64,000 nucleotides of DNA, from assembly GCA_030386875.1 (NCBI GenBank), contig CM059557.1, forward strand, positions 56,560,514-56,624,513, read 5' to 3'. The notes under the pieces were generated by a model. The model saw nothing but the letters and a program-made list of their open reading frames with translations. It searched no databases and had not been told where the DNA came from. Numbering within the stretch: the first letter of the stretch is position 1; each line of letters opens with the position of its first letter. Position numbers and translations under genes: made by a program. Source of the stretch: Morinoia aosen (Eukaryota; Arthropoda; Malacostraca; Amphipoda; Talitridae). Positions 47,187-59,760 of this stretch are shown piece by piece.

Positions 47187-47400
47187 TAAAGCGTGAGATG
47201 GCGCCAGCTTACGGCCCCAAACCAAAAAAGAAGTCGCCTGCGCAGGCGGAGACCAGAGGTGTGCCTTTCCTCGGTCACACGGTGCCATTCTTGGGGTCCT
47301 TGCAGTAGAGACTGGGTGCCAGTAGCGATAACGCGCGTAGCAGTGGGAACTCGAAGCGGCCTTTCAACCAGCGAAAGAGTGAGAAAATAGTGAGTGTTTA
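47187..47400 (+). other. CpG-rich segment with a 36-codon frame
   Basis: ATG at 47198, stop 47306-47308. The peptide begins MAPAYGPKPKKKSPAQAE and contains GVPFLGHTVPFLG. It is not recognised. GC content is far above the surroundings. It might be a first exon ending before the stop, or chance. Confidence 0.3.
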
Positions 47401-48329
47401 TAGAAAATCGAATCTTTTGTGTGAAGGGTGCGATTACAAGTGCTCGAAATGCGTTGCTTTTTCCTGTCCATTATTCTGACTTGAAGCACGCATCTTAATT
47501 ACGGTAATTTTGAGCCAACAAATTTCAATAGTTTTTGGCAGGACACGAAGATTTTACTGCGGTCTTGCTAGCCTGTTTCAATTACTTACAAACTCAACAG
47601 AGGTTTTCACTAACGTGCAATATTTTGCTACCATTAATTTGCATTTACTATTCATGGACATTAGGCCGCACGGCACTATTCTAGCCGTCAGTTTCTGGTG
47701 TTACATGCCTTTCTACCTCCGACCAATGGGTGGGATTTGGTTTCTAGGATATTGTTATTGAAAAAAATTTTGCTAGTCCGTCCAAATGAGAAGGACTCGA
47801 ACCAGTTTGATCAAATAGCAATCGTCAAAGCGTAAACTATCAATGGTATTTTGCACTTTTCTTGAATTATGTTTTTTTGTCTTGAACTAGTCGAGGAGTT
47901 GAGCAGCTCCAAAAATTTTTGGCAGAAAAAAAAAGAAAGAAAGAAAGAAAAAGAAAAACATTCCATTTCCAATAGAGATGGTACAAAAGTACCATCATTG
48001 GTTTTTAAGATATCTTAAAGTTGATACACTTAGATGATACACACACACGAGTATTAAAATACTTATGTCACTAGTCGAAAAGAAATGATTGAGAGCAATT
48101 TACTCCTAATCTTGCTTAATCTACATTTGATAATACATGTAATGATAATTATAAGAGATGACACAATTTCATGGACGATGCATTTTCATTGAGGGGTGAA
48201 AAAACTTTTGACAGTTTACATATACATGACATAAAACTTCGCAATTCTTGACGCCAGGAAATAATATATGAATCGCTTGTTTCGGTCGATGTTAAAAAAT
48301 GTCACTTTAAGGAAGCATGAAAAAAAATA
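47401..48329. other. No gene; (AAAG)n tract
   Basis: A purine tract with GAAAGAAAGAAAG units at about 47928-47962; otherwise nothing supportable. Confidence 0.5.
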
Positions 48330-48405
48330 TACGTATATATATATATAAAGAAACATATAAATACACATATAAATATATATACATATATAAATATATATAT
48401 ATATA
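48330..48405. repeat. (TA)n/(TATATACA)n microsatellite, split by two insertions
   Basis: The TA-rich repeat continues at 49895-49918 and 54957-54985, so the DD41D element and the LTR element both inserted into one microsatellite. Confidence 0.75.
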
Positions 48406-49894
48406 CAGGGTGTTTCAAAAATACACGGCATAATTTCAGGTATGTATTTCCCACATGTAGACAATCAAAATAGTTCATTACAACATATGTCCGGAAATGC
48501 TTCATTTCCGAGTTATGGTCTCACAACATTGAAATTCACCGGAACGTTTTTCTTTCCGCAGGTCGTTGCCGTCAAAGGACACATTAAGAGGGCACTCTGA
48601 CAGATCATTCCTAGGCGAAGGTTAAATTCAGTGTTGTGTTTGGCGTTCGACTGTGTGTCATGTACACAAATCAGGAGCTGGCAGAGATGCACTTGATCTA
48701 CGGTAAGGCAGACGGCAATGCTGCGCTGGCTCGTCGTTTGTACCAGGAGAGGTACCCACAGCGACAATGTCCAGATCGGAAGACATTTGTAAGTCTCCAT
48801 CAGCGTCTGTGCGAGTATGGAAAATTTGACTCTCCTGGATTGGGAAGGGGACGACCAAGATCTACAACTCCAGAAGAACAGGAGGAGATTCTGGAGATTG
48901 TGAACAGAACTCCTTCTATCAGCACACGAAGGTTAGCGTTGCAAGTGAATGTTCCCCATACGACTGTCTGGAGACTGCTGAAAGAGTATCAATTGTATCC
49001 TTACCATTTGCAACGTGTACAGGCGCTGTCACCAGCAGATTACCCTGCACGAGTTAGGTACTGTCAGTGGTTCTTGCAGCAATGTGCTGCAAATCCGAAC
49101 TTTCCTGCCTTAGTATTATTTACAGATGAAGCACAGTTCACACGAGATGGCATAACAAATCTCCACAATCAGCATGTATGGGCGTATGAAAACCCAAATG
49201 CAACTGTTGTATCTCATCACCAGGTGCGGTTCTCCCTCAACATGTGGGCCGGTATCATTGGTGATCGGTTAGTTGGACCCCATGTACTTGTAAACAGACT
49301 TACGGGGCAGGCGTACACAAACTTCCTGGAAAACATCATACCTGATGTTTATGACGACACTCCACTGATCGATCGTCAGCACGCTCACTTCTTGCATGAC
49401 GGCGCTCCTGCACACTTCAGTCGTACGGCTCGCCGGTACTTGGATCGAAGATTTCCTGATCGATGGATAGGTAGAGGTGGCCCAATTGCTTGGCCTCCAC
49501 GCTCACCTGATCTGAACCCTCTCGATTTCTACTTGTGGGGCCATTTAAAATCATTGGTTTATTCGTCTCCGGTGCCTGATTTGGAATCCCTTCGGAATCG
49601 AATTGTGGCACGCTCTGAGGACATACGCAACATTCCTGGAGTGTGGGATCGTGTTCGCAGGTCAATGAGACATCGATGTGAGGTCTGTATTCAAGCAGGA
49701 GGTGGTCATTTTGAACATCTTCTGTAATGGCAACGACCTGCGGAAAGAAAAACGTTCCGGTGAATTTCAATGTTGTGAAGGCCATAACTCGGAAATGAAG
49801 CATTTCCGGACATATGTTGTAATGAACTATTTTGATTGTCTACATGTGGGAAATACATACCTGAAATTATGCCGTGTATTTTTGAAACACCCTG
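48406..49894 (+). mobile_element. Complete DD41D Tc1/mariner-superfamily element
   Basis: 1489 bp with TA duplications (48404-48405, 49895-49896). Inverted terminal repeats of 165-166 bp (48406-48570 and 49729-49894) start CAGGGTGTTTCAAAAATAC and differ at only a few positions, mainly a small indel near the inner third. The transposase stop codon abuts the right repeat. Everything needed for transposition appears present. Confidence 0.93.
48660..49727 (+). CDS. DD41D transposase (IS630/Tc1/mariner superfamily)
   Basis: 355 residues from the ATG at 48660; the frame is open upstream to 48636 but without an ATG. N-terminal helix-turn-helix region (about 1-115, including STRRLALQVNVPHTTVWRLL), then the RNase-H-like catalytic domain with LFTDEAQF (Asp156), FLHDGAPAHFS (Asp247) and WPPRSPDLNPLDFYLWG (Asp289). 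There are 41 residues between Asp247 and Asp289, the DD41D spacing described for rosa-like elements. The protein would bind the terminal repeats and cut and paste the element into TA sites. No stops or frameshifts, so it may be active. Related C-terminal fragments occur at 13518-13733 and 38940-39265. Confidence 0.93.
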   Translation: MYTNQELAEMHLIYGKADGNAALARRLYQERYPQRQCPDRKTFVSLHQRLCEYGKFDSPGLGRGRPRSTTPEEQEEILEIVNRTPSISTRRLALQVNVPHTTVWRLLKEYQLYPYHLQRVQALSPADYPARVRYCQWFLQQCAANPNFPALVLFTDEAQFTRDGITNLHNQHVWAYENPNATVVSHHQVRFSLNMWAGIIGDRLVGPHVLVNRLTGQAYTNFLENIIPDVYDDTPLIDRQHAHFLHDGAPAHFSRTARRYLDRRFPDRWIGRGGPIAWPPRSPDLNPLDFYLWGHLKSLVYSSPVPDLESLRNRIVARSEDIRNIPGVWDRVRRSMRHRCEVCIQAGGGHFEHLL

Positions 49895-49918
49895 TATATA
49901 CATATACATATACATATA

Positions 49919-51128
49919 TGTTATGCTTCTCCGCATAACTATGTACGGAACTTCGCTTAGAATCTGGAGAATCGTTGCCTGGCCTACAACGTGATCCTTA
50001 ATGATTCTAAAAGACCAAATATTAAGGCTGATTTCTGCGAGATAGCATTGCAACGTTAAATTCAAGAACAACCGACTCTTCAGGAACGATCGGACGCCGT
50101 CATAACTCGTGATGAACAACCATGTCAACGGAAGATGCCAAGAATCTCAACGAGCGTCTTCTTTGCTTTAATTCATAATGTTTTACATTATTTTATGGGG
50201 ATTTTTATATGGTAATGAGGGTAAGGTTAATGATGTATGTTTTCTATTCGATAGTAGGGATATATCACGTTCATATTGGTAACCTTGTTAGGTCGTTATT
50301 CAAAGTTGGCATCTCGAGGTGACGCCAGACGCGGTTGCTTCAGAGAGCGAGGGCAGTCGGGGCAAGGGCACCACCAAAGGCAGTCGCATACGAGTTGATT
50401 CATCTTCCTTGGTCCAGTTGGACCGGGGGGTTTGCCTCTCATAACGACGCTAATTATCTAAAAACTACTAAAACGACCCGAGCATCTCAGTGACATTCAT
50501 CTGTGAATATATTGCTCTGAAAGTCTGTGACAACATAGCCCCAGCAGTCAACTTTGCCTGTCAACTCCCGATCAAACATGGCGGTTGCCGCCCCAGAGTG
50601 CCGGCCAGACGACGCTCGACTGCAAATCCTGTTCTCCGAATCTAAGATAAGTCGCCCTCTGAAATCATGTCGATTCTAGTTCCCTCTCACGCTTCTAAGT
50701 ATATTAGGTTTCGTTCATTTAGTTTGCGTATTTTCGATGATTAATGTAAAAATAATTTCTTTTGTTCAATAGCGAATTTCTTTAATGTCCCTGTGTTCTT
50801 CATATCCTTCAGATAGATAGGGAGAGATGATTTTATTTAGAAAGAAAAGATAATGTTCAAAGCCATGAAACACGGCTAAAATGTACGAACAATTTATGGC
50901 CTTAAGCCGGACTTAACGCTTACCGAAGATTTGAATTAAATATTTATTCTGATAAATCATGAATTGGTGGCAGCTACCTTGAAATTTACAAGTAGAAAAT
51001 ATAAGAAATGTGACGAATAATCTTAATGTCACGACTAATAACATCACGAAAAAAAATATCATGCATCGCAACAAAGAATGTCGGCACCGAATAATGATCG
51101 AAACGTGACAGAAGAAGCAGTCACGACA
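49919..51128 (+). repeat. 5' long terminal repeat
   Basis: 1210 bp. By eye about seven differences from the 3' copy (for example CATAACTATG against CATAACTGTG, GAGATAGC against GAGAAAGC), so over 99% identical, implying a recent insertion. It contains a GC-richer stretch (50320-50440) that may be the promoter. The minus-strand frame 50128-49706 runs out of the LTR into the DD41D repeat and is not a gene. Confidence 0.88.
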
Positions 51129-51129
51129 A

Positions 51130-51146
51130 TGGCGGCAGCGACGGGA
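51130..51146 (+). promoter_or_regulatory. Candidate primer binding site
   Basis: TGGCGGCAGCGACGGGA one base after the 5' LTR. The TGG start matches the complement of a tRNA CCA end; the tRNA was not identified. Confidence 0.5.
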
Positions 51147-53746
51147 TATTGAATTTTGCTTTAAATGTAAATGTTACTGTAAAATCTCATGCCGAACTCA
51201 CACCTCCGAAATAAAAATATATGTGCATTCAAACATTCAAATTTAAAAATTGATATTTATTTGGCCGACTAAAAAATGATTTCTTTATCTGAATCATCTC
51301 ATCTCTCTCTCTTCCTAATGAATACTTATTTGCAGGATGTCATCAGGAACGATGAATGAATGTTGCATCAATGTTTCATATTTCTATGTTGTCGATAGAC
51401 TTATAGTATGTACGAATGTTCAACGTATCCCTTCATCAATTAACTTCAATTACCGTATGTAACATTTTCTGCACTATTCAACGTTAAAACTATGAGGTAG
51501 CAACATGCCATGTTGGGGACGAATGTTGAAGTCGACCATTCTAAGTCCTTAGGAGTGGTGGCTTAGCGCCAGCCGCAGACGCTTACGTCGCATAAACAAA
51601 GCCTCGTATCCTCGCCCGAACGACTGCTCCCATGCACACACTCAACAACTTACGAGATTCCGAACTTCAATAACACGGACAATAAATGTTGTGAATCACG
51701 ATTTTCTTAATTTAGGCATGTAATATCTTACGTTTTTCGAAAGAAAAATAAATTTGATTACATGTGGGAATATAAAAATTTTAATTATTTCATCATTACT
51801 ACGTGTAAAATTTCTTATTCGACGTTCATCAAACAAATTACTGCGGATACCACGGCATAATTATGTCAATATCATGTGAATTTTGTATTCAAAATCTAAA
51901 TATTAATGATCAAAACCAGCTCATAGATAATTTTATTCCAATTTCTGGAGATAGCATTCTTTGACAATTTAATTTTGATATTTAAATACAATAGACTCAA
52001 TTTAAATACCAAATGGCACTGTTTCAACCAGGATGAACGAGATTAGGAGACATTTGTCTGCTATTAGAATTACTAGTGAGTTAAGGTTTTCAAAATTTAA
52101 TCACGATTCTTCGGAACAATTTCATTTTGGGCGAATAATCTAAAGAATTAGATTTACTATTACTCTTAAAATAATTAATAACCTGCGAATACATCACATA
52201 GGGATTCTAATTGTCACTAAAACGAAATATAATTAATGCGCGAATTACCGAGACACCACAACGTATCAGAGTAGAGAAAATAAATTTAATTCGTGGTTTC
52301 AAAAATTTATTATAGCCAGGATTTATCTAGAATTAAATTTCAATCTCGACGATCTCACATTAATGTTTGCACAAACATGTTCTACTGGCCCTGAATATAA
52401 CTATGAACTCCATTGCATCGAGTTGATCGAATTTAAATGCTATGTTTAAATTTTGTAATTAATATTTCTGTGTGGGGAAAACTAGTTCAATTTATTTCAC
52501 TTTCATGTACTTCGATAATTTCATAAATGTGTGTGTACTCGTAGGATGTAATTAATTTTAAACTTTGCGATCTATACTTAAAGAAAATTTTCAACCTTAT
52601 GTTCGATTCGTAACTTGCTAATGATAACGTAAATTCAAACATAGGATGCTTAAGTCCTTTTGTAAATACTTGGGAGTTTGAGAGGGGAGACTTGATTGAT
52701 GTGATGTAGAGGGAGACTTGGGAAAAATTAAAGAAGGATATTAGAACAAACACTTAATGGGATTGACCTTTCAGGAGTGGTGGATGGCGTCGGGTGAGCG
52801 CGACTGAACGCACGCGCTGGCACTCAATCGCACACCACTCACCATGTTTGGTGAGCGGCACCACCACTGCTCTCACAGTCGCCCTGCTCGAACGGTATCA
52901 CTACCACGGGTTGGACGCGCACACACGAACACACGCTGCACCCCGCTCCCTACTCCACCATCTACCTCGACGCTTGAAGCACGGCACGCAGCGGCAGACC
53001 TGAGCTCGCGCACCGACTCGTAGAAAACGAGTACGCGAAGAAAATTTCTTATCAGCGGGCTGAGTCAACGACGGCGGCTAATTTTCTACTGCGGCACGGT
53101 GAATAGAAAACGACTGGCATTTAAAATTTAAAGGACAGATCAACATTGGGATTTCAATCACGACTTCGGACTTCGGATGGATTCGGCGACGACGGCTTCA
53201 CATGTAATCAACGACGATGAAAATATTACGGAGGCCCGGATGAAAATCAACGTATCAACTCAACGATCTCAGCATAAAGGCAGCGACTCCTACACAATCT
53301 CCATCAAAAGATGACGAATTCCACGAGATAGTAGTCCTCTTCGATTGATGACACACGGAATATTTATTCGGAGATCTCTATAAGACTTCTGCAAAGTGGT
53401 AGAGCGAGTTATGCAGCCCAGGACTATACAACTTGGGTGTTATGGAAGCTTTAGCTACGCTTCCGAGGGTTTTTACTCTCAAGGATTACTGCAGTGATCC
53501 ATGCAACGGAGGGAGAAGTCGGTGCCATCTATAGGACGCGGTTCTGCCAAAGGACAACTATAATGACGCCTTTACGCGACGACTCTGAATCAGCGCTCGC
53601 CAGAAGAGCAAACCCCAGTTGTAAGCATATGGACTCTTTTCCACGATCCACACATTTAAGGTGTCGGCTGCACGTGATGAAAAACATCGGAGATAAGCCT
53701 TTCGAGTACAAGCGGGAGCTTGTAATTTGTTCGGCCATCGGGGATA
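51147..53746 (+). other. Non-coding interior of the LTR element
   Basis: AT-rich first half without features; 52760-53100 is GC- and CpG-rich, with many CAC/GCGC motifs. Short frames (52794-53003, 53494-53766) have no family motif. No convincing polypurine tract; CATCGGGGATA precedes the 3' LTR. Confidence 0.6.
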
Positions 53747-54956
53747 TGTTATGCTTCTCCGCATAACTGTGTACGGAACTTCGCTTAGAATCTGGAGAAT
53801 CGTTGCCTGGCCTACAACGTGATCCTTAATGATTCTAAAAGACCAAATATTAAGGCTGATTTCTGCGAGAAAGCATTGCAACGTTAAATTCAAGAACAAC
53901 CGACTCTTCAGGAACGATCGGACGCCGTCATAACTCGTGACGAACAACCATGTCAACGGAAGATGCCAAGAATCTCAACGAGCGTCTTCTTTGCTTTAAT
54001 TCATAATGTTTTACATTATTTTATGGGGATTTTTATATAGTAATGAGGGTAAGGTTAATGATGTATGTTTTCTATTCGATAGTAGGGATATATCACGTTC
54101 ATATTGGTAACCTTGTTAGGTCGTTATTCAAAGTTGGCATCTCGAGGTGACGCCAGACGCGGTTGCTTCAGAGAGCGAGGGCAGTCGGGGCAAGGGCACC
54201 ACCAAAGGCAGTCGCATACGAGTTGATTCATCTTCCTTGGTCCAGTTGGACCGGGGGGTTTGCCTCTCATAACGACGCTAATTATCTAAAAACTACTAAA
54301 ACGACCCGAGCATCTCAGTGACATTCATCTGTGAATATATTGCTCTGAAAGTCTGTGACAACATAGCCCCAGCAGTCAACTTTGCCTGTCAACTCCCGAT
54401 CAAACATGGCGGTTGCCGCCCCAGAGTGCCGGCCAGACGACGCTCGACTGCAAATCCTGTTCTCCGAATCTAAGATAAGTCGCCCTCTGAAATCATGTCG
54501 ATTCTAGTTCCCTCTCACGCTTCTAAGTATATTAGGTTTCGTTCATTTAGTTTGCGTATTTTCGATGATTAATGTAAAAATAATTTCTTTTGTTCAATAG
54601 CGAATTTCTTTAATGTCCTTGTGTTCTTCATATCCTTCAGATAGATAGGGAGAGATGATTTTATTTAGAAAGAAAAGATAATGTTCAAAGCCATGAAACA
54701 CGGCTAAAATGTACGAATAATTTATGGCCTTAAGCCGGACTTAACGCTTACCGAAGATTTGAATTAAATATTTATTCTGATAAATCATGAATTGGTGGCA
54801 GCTACCTTGAAATTTACAAGTAGAAAATATAAGAAATGTGACGAATAATCTTAATGTCACGACTAATAACATCACGAAAAAAAATATCATGCATCGCAAC
54901 AAAGAATGTCGGCACCGAATAATGATCGAAACGTGACAGAAGAAGCAGACACGACA
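53747..54956 (+). repeat. 3' long terminal repeat
   Basis: Same length and ends as the 5' LTR, ending AGACACGACA before a TA run. Confidence 0.88.
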
Positions 54957-56065
54957 TATATAATCATATATATATATAAACGCATGAAGACCACGAAAAT
55001 TATAAGTTTTGTATTTCTAATTAAACAATTTTAACATAACGGTCATTAGTTGATAAGCATTTTATTTAAATATAAATGGATGATCGCACAACAAATGTGT
55101 AGTTTTTACATGAATGCTTTAAAATAATAAAGAGATGACGAGTTAGGTAATGTTACATGTTGAGAGTGAACAGAAAAAAGACCATTATCTCTAGTTAAAA
55201 TGCTAGTTGTCAGTCTAGTACACACATATGTGCGTATATACATGTAAATATAAACACATACACATGCACCTACATACCTACGCACATACTTACACCTAAC
55301 TCGAAAGCATATACAAATACATTTCTATGCATCGAGGCGATTACAATACATACGCATTCTATAAAAATGCTGTGCGATGTTTTGAAATATAAGATAATGA
55401 AACATGGGATAATGAACAAAGGAAGTTCGTGACAACTTTTCAGTATGTGTTGCTGCTTACAATTTCTTATGAAATATTGTACCGATGTTTAAATTAAATA
55501 TTGTATTGAAAAAATCATTGGTTGAAAAGCGTCTTTTTTATCCTATGTGGGTGATCGCGCAGCAAATATGTACATATATTTTTTATAAATGCTTTACAAT
55601 AAGGAAGCGAAATGAAGTATTACGTAGATTACGTAATATTATCTTTAATTATCTTTAGGATTAAATTATCTTTAATTACGGAATGAATTTTACGAAATTT
55701 CCGTACTAAATATAGTGGCAGAAAACAGTCTACCTGAGTCAGAAACATGAAAACGATTGTTCTACAACGGTTCCCAAGTACAGAATATTTCCAGAAATAC
55801 GTGAGGCTTAGGTGCGGTTGTTATAATTTGCTCTAGAGCTTAAGAGATGATATGTTAATTTGCACTACACTAGCATAACAAGAGCGTTTTTGGACGTAAA
55901 TAAGAAAGGAAACATAAATGTCCTATAAGGGTTTCATTTTAGAAAAAAATCACATGAGTATAGCATAGTTTGAAGTGTCTTATGGTGAAACGAAATATAC
56001 TGAGAGAAACTGTAGGCCTTCATGATATGACTATTATGGCTATTTCATTTTTAGCACATAATTTA
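54957..56065. other. Tandem duplication of about 470 bp around a CA/TA microsatellite, no gene
   Basis: A block near 55042-55160 (ATGATCGCACAACAAATGTG, TGAATGCTTTAAAATAA) recurs at 55514-55630 (GTGATCGCGCAGCAAATATG, TAAATGCTTTACAATAA). Between them is an ACATACACATGCACC-type microsatellite, the same architecture as 11.7-13.0 kb. Confidence 0.6.
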
Positions 56066-56405
56066 CAGGGGTTGAACAAAAAAATAGAACACCTAAGAGA
56101 ATGCAAGTTTAAACGCGAATGTTGATTCTAGCCAAGCCTGCAGGTGGCACTATTGTAATGGCCACTTACACCACCCGTACTATGTTCAAGTGTTAGTCGT
56201 TTTCTAAACAGCATTCTTTGTTATAGTAGCTGAGAGTACATCATATTTGAACGAAGCGAATTCGAGCCGGCACAAATTGTTGGTGCTGGTATGGTGGGTG
56301 CTACTGACGCTAAGGTAGCTGAAGTGTTAAATGTGTCTAAGGGCACTGCATTCAAGAAAAACTAGTAAAACCCATTCGTTAAGCCACAACGCGGACTAAA
56401 TGTAT
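56066..56405 (+). pseudogene. Tc1-like element, 5' end relic
   Basis: After TA (56064-56065) comes CAGGGGTTGAACAAAAAAAT, a typical Tc1-like terminus. From about 56262 a plus-strand frame reads AQIVGAGMVGATDAKVAEVL and VSKGTAFKK, matching the N-terminal helix-turn-helix of Tc1 transposases. The rest of the gene is missing. Confidence 0.75.
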
Positions 56406-56744
56406 GATAGATAGATGATCGTGGCTTACTGTTATGGAAAAGTACAAGTAATACAAGTATTTTTACAAAAGGAAATGTTCATTTCGAAACATTTACAAAT
56501 GCCCTATGACCATTGAAGTTATTCAAAAAGATTACTGTAAAAGTCAGCAAACATAACTGAAGAACAAAAGTGGCATATATTTGTTGCATATGTATAATTT
56601 ATTCGTAATTTCACAAAACATGGGCAAAAAGTATCTGGACGCTGGAAATTATTTTGCTTCGTATCATCTACAATAGCTGTTGTTTTCTCCTTTGTTATTT
56701 GTACTCAATTAGGAAGCTCTTCTTTACTTTTGAAACTTCCATAA

Positions 56745-57691
56745 TTTTAGCGGAATCTTATCATATTCTTCATCGGCCTATGCTTTCCATTCATTAAAGT
56801 TGTTAGGTCGTCTAGCGTAGACCTCATTTTTGCATTTTTTTTTGTAAATTTCTAATCACATTTCTAATCGTCAATCGCATGATTGACTGAGCTATTTCAG
56901 CACTTTTATTGTTGCTTCAAAGCCATTAGCGAATTACGATGGTGGTATGCTCAGGACCATTGTGCTGTTGAAACATCCGGTTCGTCGATATCCACTTTGC
57001 ACATTTTCCAAATTACCTTTTAAAATATTGCTATATATAGCTTTCTCCAGTTTAATTACAAATATTTTCAATCCTGCTAAGCTACTAAATGCAAAGCAGC
57101 TACGTTCCATATTGCACCCGCCACCATGTTTCACGTTCTGGTTGATGTTCTCATGGGTGAAGGCTGTTTCATCTTTCCCCTAAAATGGGCAACATTATTA
57201 CGGTCATAACTCTATCTGGCGGATCCCAATAAAGCGCAGTCAGATCTTATTTTTTTAATAAATTATCAACATGTTGCAAATTTTCTTTTGTGGATCATAA
57301 TCTTGATTTTAAATTGCGTTTCATCAGTAATGAATTTTTTCAAGGATCTATCGTGGTTCAAACTCATTCCGCTGACGGTCTTCACCATTTGTTGTTCTCA
57401 AAATGTACGTTCTAGCAACTGTAAGATCATTCTGAAATTTATTTCTTGTTACAAACGATTTAGTAAAAATCTTATACGACGTGTTTCGCGAGTTGCTTTT
57501 TGAAATGTTTCGATTGAATCAAATCACGAAAATTTTCCCCAGTCTCAGTCATCATTCTTTATTTCACACGATGTAACAGTTCTCGTAAGGATATCCAAGT
57601 TATTAGAAATACTCCAACAGCTCATTTTTCAAGAGTGCTCTGGAAGAATACTATCCTTCAAACCTTTTGTTAACTCCCTTGGTTTAGCCAT
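56745..57691 (-). pseudogene. Second Tc1-like transposase, decayed
   Basis: ATG at 57691-57689 opens MAKPRELTKGLKDSI, like the MGKPRELTKDLR start of Tc1/Tigger-like transposases. DETQFKIKIM-like sequence (about 57310) marks the first catalytic Asp, VKHGGGCNMERSCFA (57134 on) matches the KHGGGSIMVWGCF motif, and FNSTMVLSIPP matches the QDNDPKHT region. Many stops and frameshifts. Different subfamily and opposite strand to the relic at 56066. Confidence 0.75.
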
Positions 57692-59760
57692 GTTGAAGTG
57701 CATTTAAGAAGTCTTTTAATGCAAAAACATTCCCTAAAATTTGCTTATAACCGTACATCACATACCCCTCAAGTTTTATTGAACATTTCTTACATATTGA
57801 GGTGATGAAATATAGTACAGCAATCGTGTATTTCAAATTGGTTTTATAACTTAGTCGACAACGTATTTCAACATGTATTGTCTGAATTATTCAGTAATTC
57901 GGTTGTTTGAAGAAATATTATATTTTCGATGATCACTGAAATGAGTCAGTGCAAACTTAAGCAGCTTATTTAAGTTTCAAAATTTCGTGTTTCCAAAAGC
58001 TACTTTAAATGAGAATATTGAACTGTTCATTTTTTCCCTGCACTGTTCAAGGATGAAATCCAAAGTGTGAGGAGATGCTTTCAGATTCTCTATACTCTTT
58101 ATGCAAGATTCGAAAACTCTTTATAGGGCTTCCTCAATACGACCTTACGTACTTGGGATGGGATTATTCGAGTTCGATGGTTGTTTCTCATTTACGCCAT
58201 CCTTCACTCGACTGTTCAGTTCAGAACCAAAAGGCATTATGAAAATGTTATTGTTTTAATTGTTTCAAATTAAGCATTCAAATGAATTGAACCGTAAATG
58301 GATAAAGAATAAAATAACGCATGATGCATTTCACGGAGGGTTTTCTATTCTAATCCTGAAAAAAAACACGATGAGAGTATTGAAATTGCATCAGAAGTTA
58401 AGAATGCACGCAGAAGAGAATGTCCATCAATCAGTCTTGAGAAATTTATTTTCACGAAATTATTATGTGAAGATGGTTCGTTTCGAAAAATTCTGTTTCA
58501 TATTGGTTGGCCACAGATTGTAATCGCCAAAAAAATTTCATGAACAGAAAAGAATTGTTATTTAAACGAACTTTATCCAAGTTTTACGAAAATTTAAAAC
58601 AATGATAAATAGTGTTTTTGGAATAATAATGTTACTAATAAATTTTTGTATAATTTCCTTGCTCAGGAATAATTAATTCATTTGCGAGCAACTACGTCAT
58701 GAAACTGCCTCTTTTGTTCCAATAAGTTCAGTTCGTTATTATGGATGTTTGCAAGAAAATCCACTTCTTCATTTCCCGAGAAACGATGTGTACTCTGCTT
58801 ACTCCTGCCCTATTGCTTCATTCGGAACTTTCTTTCCATTCGCGGCACAAAATGCTATTTACTGTCAATGTTTCTAAGCTTCAGCAAACACAGGGTGTGG
58901 CTACTTCTCTATTTTCTCTCGTAATTAAATTAATAAGGAAAGCTAATTTTCAGGCACTCTTTTCTTTGACAGAGAAATTTAAGTATTACAGCATAACTTA
59001 TGACTTTTTAGAGGTTTGCTAGCCCAGTTCATGAGATATCAACGAAATATTGACGTAAACCTAAATTACTCGCCAGTGATTCTTAACAAATCGAGCAAAA
59101 AACAAAGACCATTAATGTGCAGTGACGATTTTTATGAGCAAGCCTCGGGATGTGAAAGACATTGCGTGCATACCCTGCCAAACGCTTTTTGGTCAGACAC
59201 CTGTGTGAAGTCTAATTTCACTGGTCCCCATGATGCATTCAATGAAAAATCATTAGTCGTCTCGATCTCATGATTTACTCAAAGCGCGGTAATAAATTTA
59301 TGTCATATATGGTTATCCATTTTCCACGCTGGGAGGCGACAGCTAGGGCAGCACATCTTCTATCGTGATTGCCTCTGATCTAGTTTTTATTCTACTGTCT
59401 CAATTCGTAGCTCTGGCTCACATGCGAACTCGTCGAGTGTTTATAACGCGTCTGCTCAAAATATGGATAGAAAAAATTGCTCTCTGAGATGGACTAAACC
59501 TGTTCTCTCGTGAAATATACTCTGAGAGAACGTTCTTTATCGAAAGCTATGACAAATAAAACTTCATAACATATTTTTTTATTTATTCACAATACTTGAG
59601 TGGACATTTTTCCATGTGCAGATCCTAGTTGATAATATTGACAATTTAGAAAAAATGTAACTTTCTAAATTATTAATGTGCATCAGGAATGAACACTATC
59701 GATCATGTAGTCATTATTTATGTAGATTGTTAATATGATTCTTCATGCCGCAGGCGTACG
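57692..59760. other. 5' flank of SDR copy 3, no recognised gene
   Basis: AT-rich, frames of up to about 93 codons (58741-59022) without family motifs. A first exon for the SDR gene is expected somewhere here but I cannot place it. Confidence 0.45.

Larger units (their letters stand above)
49919..54956 (+). mobile_element. Non-autonomous LTR retrotransposon, 5.0 kb, no gag or pol
   Basis: Direct repeats of 1210 bp (49919-51128, 53747-54956) both start TGTTATGCTTCTCC and end CACGACA, giving TG...CA ends, with TATA on either side as a possible 4-bp duplication (ambiguous in a TA repeat). The 2.6 kb interior has no frame resembling gag, protease, RT or integrase. A TGG-starting stretch right after the left LTR could be the primer binding site, which sets the plus orientation. 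Such structure fits LARD/TRIM-type elements mobilised by relatives. Confidence 0.85.

Noticed and set aside
48636..48659. Upstream extension of the DD41D transposase frame
   Set aside because: It begins at GTG, not ATG; related proteins start at the MYTN-type methionine, here 48660.
49706..50128. Minus-strand frame of 140 codons, seen again at 53558-53956
   Set aside because: Its repetition is explained by the LTR duplication, and in each case it runs into unrelated flanking sequence.
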